Part shown: one piece after another, positions 6,145 to 9,348 of the stretch
How the letters are laid out: the number at the start of each line of letters is the position of its first letter
Position numbering within the stretch: position 1 is the first letter of the stretch
Assembly: GCA_964495085.1 (NCBI GenBank)
Contig: CAZBUK010000120.1
Location: forward strand, 1 to 9,348
Source of the DNA: CAZBUK01 sp964495085
GTDB taxonomy: Bacteria > Bacteroidota > Ignavibacteria > T3Sed10-11
Direction: 5' to 3'
DNA: 9,348 nucleotides
The notes under the pieces: generated by a model
The model's database searches: none
The model's input: only the letters and a program-made list of their open reading frames with translations
Told to the model about the DNA's origin: nothing
Position numbers and translations under genes: made by a program

Positions 6145-7301
6145 CTCTCCGGACGGGATTCGAGGTAACCGACGATCGATAATAAAATGGATTTCCCTAT
6201 CCCGCGTACCTCAAGCAATTCTTCGTGAGAGGTGAATGGACCCATCCGTTCTCTGAATTCCAAAATACGATCGGCTATGACGGGACCTATGCCGGGGAGT
6301 AAGATAAGATCGCTCCTGGTTGCGTTGTTCAGGAATCGGAGCACGACGAATTCGTCTTCCGGCGGGGGGTCGGCCAATTTCGATTTTATTGTTCCGAGCG
6401 AAAGCATTTCGGGTGCGGACAGTTCAGGCGAAGAGACCGGTTTCATTTCACCCGGGACCGGGACATCGCGATACACCCGCCTCCTTCCAAAATCAACCGA
6501 CAGCGTGAAATAGTGAGTTCGTCCGAGAATCGCATGCCATGCAAGCGCATAATCGAAATTCATCCGGCTCACCCTGAGACTGAACCCTCCCGAAGCGGAA
6601 GCGGTCCGCTCGGCGAAACCTGCACGGATTCCGAAGTTTTCCGTAATGATAGTCTCCAAACCGATTGAAATTTCGGCGGGCATAAGTATATCCTTCTTCA
6701 GTTCGCCGGAGAGAAGAAATAAGGCGTGCGGCCGGTATTGAAAACCGGCGAGAAAGATACTCGGCAACGGATTCGACGATTCCCCGATAGCCGGCCGGTT
6801 TATATTCAGTATGCAGACTCCTGCGGAGAAATTCGGTGCAGGTGAAAACTCGATGCCTATCGAGAGACCGGGAACTCCGGCGTTTCCGTATCCCTCGATG
6901 CTGAGGTGGTACCAGTTCACGACCGCTCCAACTGAGAGACGATCGGAAATCCGCGACGCCGCCGCGAACGAAGCGGTCGTCTCGTTGTAGAGTTGAAATC
7001 CGTATCTTTGTATAGCGATGCCGGTTTTCAATCGGTTGACGGGGAACTGTACTGCAACCGCGGTTGATTGCAGTTCATCGAGTCCGAACCGAAATGGAAC
7101 TACTGCGAAAGAAACAGATACGTCCCGGAATGAGGTGAGCAGCGCGGGATTGACAAACGAGCTCCAGATATCCCGCGCCAGCGCTGCGTGACTGCCGCCG
7201 AGAGAGGCGGAACGGGATCCGAGTGTTCTGAATTCAAACTGGCCCGACGCGACACCCGGGAAACATATCGCGACGATGAGGACCTGAAATATTCGCTTCA
7301 T
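6141..7301 (-). CDS. PorV/PorQ-like outer-membrane barrel fused to C-terminal ComEA-like HhH domain
   Basis: A 386-residue exported protein. The signal peptide is about 1-20 (GVASG before QFEF). Residues 21-272 resemble the PorV/PorQ (FadL-like) barrel family: an early GSRSASLGGSHAAL segment, SSFVNPALL, then repeated strands such as RLSVGAVVNWYHL and HYFTLSVDFG. A Pro-rich linker (about 278-316) leads to a compact C-terminal domain. It holds two good HhH units, LLPGIGPVIADRILEFRE (hairpin G337-I-G339) and LLEVRGIGKSILLSIVGYL (G367-I-G369), joined by MGPFTSHEE; this is the ComEA DNA-binding pattern. PorV relatives act in type IX secretion; ComEA domains bind DNA in the periplasm. Having both in one chain is unusual. 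The ATG at 7301 has GGAG 8 nt upstream. The stop overlaps the next gene's ATG, which carries the same modules in reverse order. Domains confident; role inferred. Confidence 0.85.
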   Translation of the reverse strand: MKRIFQVLIVAICFPGVASGQFEFRTLGSRSASLGGSHAALARDIWSSFVNPALLTSFRDVSVSFAVVPFRFGLDELQSTAVAVQFPVNRLKTGIAIQRYGFQLYNETTASFAAASRISDRLSVGAVVNWYHLSIEGYGNAGVPGLSIGIEFSPAPNFSAGVCILNINRPAIGESSNPLPSIFLAGFQYRPHALFLLSGELKKDILMPAEISIGLETIITENFGIRAGFAERTASASGGFSLRVSRMNFDYALAWHAILGRTHYFTLSVDFGRRRVYRDVPVPGEMKPVSSPELSAPEMLSLGTIKSKLADPPPEDEFVVLRFLNNATRSDLILLPGIGPVIADRILEFRERMGPFTSHEELLEVRGIGKSILLSIVGYLESRPER

Positions 7302-7412
7302 AGCGGTGTCTCCGGCGATTTCGGTTGTATGGTCTGCTCCTTGACCAGAGCGGATACTTTTAATATATTGCTGTCAGGCCATGACTCACTCTCACTCGAT
7401 CAGAACACCCCT
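7302..7412. promoter_or_regulatory. Divergent promoter region (HhH-barrel operon / porD-like gene)
   Basis: These 111 bases separate two divergent exported-protein genes and must hold both promoters. A near-consensus plus-strand promoter is visible. For the minus direction only the symmetric AATATATT (7362-7369) offers a -10, with no good -35. TGGTC-N8-GACCA (7330-7347) is a dyad overlapping the plus -35 box, a possible operator. GGAG at 7313-7310 on the minus strand, 8 nt before the ATG at 7301, is the ribosome-binding site of the PorV-HhH gene. Confidence 0.6.
7341..7369 (+). promoter_or_regulatory. Sigma-70-type promoter of the porD-like gene
   Basis: TTGACC (7341-7346) and TATATT (7364-7369) are separated by 17 bases, each one mismatch from the housekeeping consensus. 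Transcription should begin near 7376, giving a leader of about 37 nt before the ATG at 7413. The classical form is notable if the host is a Bacteroidota member, which usually use a different -7/-33 consensus. Confidence 0.65.
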
Positions 7413-8315
7413 ATGTCTCAAATCAGAACTTTCATTTTCATCCCGGTATCGATCATACTATGCCTGCTCCTGCAGCCGAGCGCCCTATCCCAGGAACTAA
7501 ACGTATCGGTCACGATCAACCATCAGAACATTCCGTCTCAGTTCCGAGAGGATCTCGACTCGGATTTTCAAGATAAAGTTCTGGAATATATGAACCGCCG
7601 TTGGACGCAGGAGGATTTCGGCGGCGAACAGATCCCGGTAGAGCTCACCTTTTTCTTTCAGAGCGCCACGCCGAATTACCAATATTCCGTACAGTTGTTT
7701 GTCGGGAGTTCGCGCCCCATCTACAATCAGGACAGAAACACCATCGTGAACAGATTGATGGACGAGAACTGGATCTTCACCCTCACTCCGGGCCGTCCGT
7801 TAACGTTCGACGAATACTCGTACGATCCGCTGACGACGGTGCTCGATTATTACGCATACCTGATCATCGGTCTGGATTTCGATACTTACGAGCCATATGC
7901 CGGCACTCCCTATCTCGAACGCGCCGCAGACATGGCGCGTATCGCGCAGCGTTCGGGCGGAGCCGGATGGGAAGGGACGACGGGTCGTTACAGCCGACTC
8001 GGGTATGTCGAAGAACTTCTCTCCTCGCGCAACCTGAAGTACAGGGAAGCGGTTTTCCACTATCATTACAACGGGCTTGATTTACTCGCGTTGGATCAAC
8101 ATCGCGGACTCGAAAGTATCGTTGAATCGATCGAGATACTCGGAGAAATTAAAAGGACGGATCCGCAGAACGTTCCGGTGCGGATCTTTTTTGAAACGAA
8201 GAATAGAGAAATTGCGGAAATACTGCTCGATTACAGCGACAGGTCTGTCTATGATCGGCTCAGCATGATCGACCCTGCAAACAGAGCTACATACGAGGAA
8301 TATAGAAGAAAATAG
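7413..8315 (+). CDS. porD: PorD / DUF4835-family exported protein (type IX secretion-associated)
   Basis: A 300-residue protein of usual family length. The start is the ATG at 7413 because a signal peptide follows directly (SIILCLLLQPSALSQ, cleavage near 26-27) and the mature protein begins ELNVSVTINHQNI, close to the conserved QELNxxVxVN start of this family. Other family landmarks in order: NRRWTQEDF (61-69), VGSSRPIYN (97-105), LDYYAYLIIGLDFDTY (134-149), GTPYLERAADMARIAQ (154-169), YHYNGLDLL (217-225) and MIDPANRATYEEY (285-297). DUF4835 proteins are periplasmic or outer-membrane associated in Bacteroidota and are annotated as PorD of the type IX secretion system; the biochemical role is not settled. 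There is no Shine-Dalgarno before the ATG, as often in this group. It diverges from a gene for a PorV/PorQ-like barrel, which fits a shared outer-membrane role. A longer reading from upstream ATGs would bury the signal peptide. Confidence 0.88.
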   Translation: MSQIRTFIFIPVSIILCLLLQPSALSQELNVSVTINHQNIPSQFREDLDSDFQDKVLEYMNRRWTQEDFGGEQIPVELTFFFQSATPNYQYSVQLFVGSSRPIYNQDRNTIVNRLMDENWIFTLTPGRPLTFDEYSYDPLTTVLDYYAYLIIGLDFDTYEPYAGTPYLERAADMARIAQRSGGAGWEGTTGRYSRLGYVEELLSSRNLKYREAVFHYHYNGLDLLALDQHRGLESIVESIEILGEIKRTDPQNVPVRIFFETKNREIAEILLDYSDRSVYDRLSMIDPANRATYEEYRRK

Positions 8316-8327
8316 CTAAAGGTCAAG

Positions 8328-8353
8328 ACCCGGACCGGGTTAAACGGTTTTTT
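8328..8353 (+). terminator. Possible terminator of the porD-like gene
   Basis: The near-perfect palindrome ACCCGG-A-CCGGGT (8328-8340) starts 12 bases after the stop and is followed by TAAACGG and six T (8348-8353). The gap of seven bases between stem and T run is longer than usual and the usable stem is only about 4 bp once a loop is allowed, so this is tentative. Confidence 0.4.
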
Positions 8354-8400
8354 GGCGTGCTTCGATTCCCGTCGGATCCGCCGTGCGTAATTCAAGGTCA

Positions 8401-8414
8401 CCCGGTTCACCGGG
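8401..8414. repeat. GC-rich hairpin CCCGG-TTCA-CCGGG
   Basis: A perfect 5-bp GC stem with a 4-base loop in the middle of the convergent spacer. An alternative fold uses GGGG-CAT-CCCC (8412-8422). There is no T tract on either side, so it is not a standard terminator, though it could protect transcript 3' ends. Confidence 0.4.
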
Positions 8415-8456
8415 GCATCCCCCCGACAAAGCTATACAACGATCGAGCGACTCACC

Positions 8457-8488
8457 TGCAGGCGCACCCTGCAATCGAATTTTCTATT
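8457..8488 (+). terminator. Possible second terminator between the convergent genes
   Basis: TGCAGG (8457-8462) and CCTGCA (8468-8473) form a perfect 6-bp stem with loop CGCAC. On the plus strand it is followed by ATCGA and then a T-rich stretch (ATTTTCTATT). Weak for intrinsic termination but well placed. In the minus direction no T run follows. Confidence 0.35.
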
Positions 8489-8501
8489 AGACTGTCAGGA
8501 G

Positions 8502-9348
8502 CTATTTGAGCGAGCGGATTTCATACAGATCCTGCCTTCGGTCGCGGAACTGAATCACACTCCCGGATCTCCTGTGACGCTTGAGCAATTCGAGATCGAC
8601 ATCGCCAACGATCACCGTTTCGACGTTGGGATTGCATTCATCGGCGATACCGTCCCTGGGAAAGGAGAAATCCGACGGCGTATAGATTCCCGATTGCGCG
8701 TACTGAATATCCATGTTCTGTACCTGCGGGAGATTACCCACGGTTCCTGCGATGACGGTATAGATCTGATTCTCTACGGCGCGTGCCTGGGCGCAATAGC
8801 GAACGCGCAGATATCCCTGCCGGTCCTCGGTGCAGAACGGAACAAATATTATTCGTGCTCCCCGTTCCGTCGCGATGCGCGCCATTTCCGGGAATTCGAT
8901 ATCGTAACAAATTTGTATGGCGATCTTACCGCAATCGGTGTCGAATACCTCGATCTTGTTTCCCGGTTCAATACCCCACCATTGTTTTTCATTCGGCGTT
9001 ATGTGAATCTTATACTGCTTCTCTATCGTTCCATCCCGTCTGAAAAGGAATGATATATTATACAGTCTGTTATCCTCCTCAACGATATGGGAGCCGCCAA
9101 TGATATTTATATTGTGCCTGACGGCGAGCCCGGTAAACAATTCGAGATATTTCGGCGTATACTTCGCGAGCTCCCTGACTGCAACCTCAGGACGTTTCTC
9201 CTCGATAAACGAGAGCAGCTGGACGGTGAGCAGTTCGGGAAAAACCGCAAAATCGGATTCGTATCCCGATGCCACGTCGGCAAAATATTCGCATTGTTCC
9301 GAAAACTCGTCGAATGAAGAAATGCGCCGCATCATATACTGAATCACA
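8502..9348 (-). CDS. Carbon-nitrogen hydrolase (nitrilase superfamily), N-terminus beyond right edge
   Basis: The last 282 codons of a nitrilase-superfamily enzyme, which hydrolyse non-peptide C-N bonds in amides or nitriles. The Glu-Lys-Cys triad is complete. Numbering from the first full codon at the edge, Glu38 is in FAVFPELL, Lys113 in QYKIHITPNE and Cys147 in IQICYDIEFPE. Further landmarks are GGSH (84-87), YNISFLF, the WWGIEPG insertion and RARAVENQIY-like AQARAVENQIY. The first codon is a GTG (9347-9345), but it lies inside the first conserved beta-strand (VIQYMMRRISSF), so it is an internal Val and the gene continues outside. This type is usually the C-terminal half of a protein with an N-terminal GNAT acetyltransferase domain, and I expect that domain just outside the window. 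Substrate unknown. It converges with the porD-like gene and has no evident tie to it. Confidence 0.93.
   Translation of the reverse strand, partial: VIQYMMRRISSFDEFSEQCEYFADVASGYESDFAVFPELLTVQLLSFIEEKRPEVAVRELAKYTPKYLELFTGLAVRHNINIIGGSHIVEEDNRLYNISFLFRRDGTIEKQYKIHITPNEKQWWGIEPGNKIEVFDTDCGKIAIQICYDIEFPEMARIATERGARIIFVPFCTEDRQGYLRVRYCAQARAVENQIYTVIAGTVGNLPQVQNMDIQYAQSGIYTPSDFSFPRDGIADECNPNVETVIVGDVDLELLKRHRRSGSVIQFRDRRQDLYEIRSLK

Noticed and set aside
7188..7412. Longer plus-strand start for the porD-like gene, adding 75 residues
   Set aside because: It overlaps the 5' end of the opposite-strand PorV-HhH gene, contains the promoter, and would bury a clear signal peptide that begins at 7413.
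7601..8080. Plus-strand 159-codon frame inside the porD-like gene
   Set aside because: It is an Arg/His/Ser-rich alternate frame within a well-recognised family gene.
8574..9053. Plus-strand 159-codon frame antisense to the hydrolase
   Set aside because: The opposite strand carries a complete catalytic triad and family motifs; this frame shows none.
9345..9347. GTG as start of the carbon-nitrogen hydrolase
   Set aside because: It falls inside the first conserved strand of the hydrolase fold, so it is an internal valine of a protein that continues outside the window.
1..9348. CRISPR, toxin-antitoxin, restriction or prophage defence system, or insertion sequence
   Set aside because: No direct-repeat array, transposase, nuclease, methylase or phage gene is visible; gene content is housekeeping and envelope related.

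Overview
The window looks like chromosome of a Gram-negative bacterium, probably from the FCB superphylum (Bacteroidota/Ignavibacteria/Rhodothermota/KSB1-like lineages). Three things point there: a PorD/DUF4835-type protein, a PorV/PorQ-type outer-membrane barrel, and a large helix-hairpin-helix (HhH) plus barrel protein of a type I associate with Bacteroidota. The MnmA sequence (ESSCCSLDGINDAR) also fits. No species can be named. No rRNA, tRNA, CRISPR array, insertion sequence or phage gene is visible. The window is densely coding and all intact genes read as functional.

Layout, right to left. (1) 9348-8502, minus: C-terminal part of a nitrilase-superfamily carbon-nitrogen hydrolase, cut by the right edge, probably the second half of a GNAT-hydrolase fusion. 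(2) 8316-8501: convergent spacer with three short dyads. (3) 7413-8315, plus: secreted PorD/DUF4835-like protein behind a near-consensus sigma-70 promoter. (4) 7301-4144, minus: two translationally coupled outer-membrane genes, a PorV/PorQ-like barrel with a C-terminal ComEA-like HhH domain, then a 666-residue protein with N-terminal degenerate HhH and a C-terminal barrel. (5) 3836-4143: a 308-base spacer rich in small inverted repeats. (6) 3835-2720, minus: mnmA (tRNA 2-thiouridylase). (7) 2600-1, minus: an envelope-stress-type operon of ECF sigma factor, zinc-binding anti-sigma factor, membrane-anchored Spy/CpxP-like protein and MacA/HlyD-type efflux adaptor (cut by the left edge).

How the genes may work together. 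The sigma operon is self-contained. A GAAAC-N16-CGTC promoter, typical of ECF sigma factors, lies just upstream of the sigma gene, suggesting autoregulation. The anti-sigma gene overlaps the sigma gene by ATGA, and the last two genes would be the envelope output or sensory arm. The porD-like gene and the two HhH-barrel genes diverge from a 111-base region, and all three products carry export signals. The most unusual content is the HhH-barrel pair, in which the same two modules occur in opposite order in adjacent coupled genes. I infer an outer-membrane complex that either handles DNA at the periplasmic face or uses HhH as a protein-docking module beside a type IX secretion-like apparatus. The sequence cannot decide between these.
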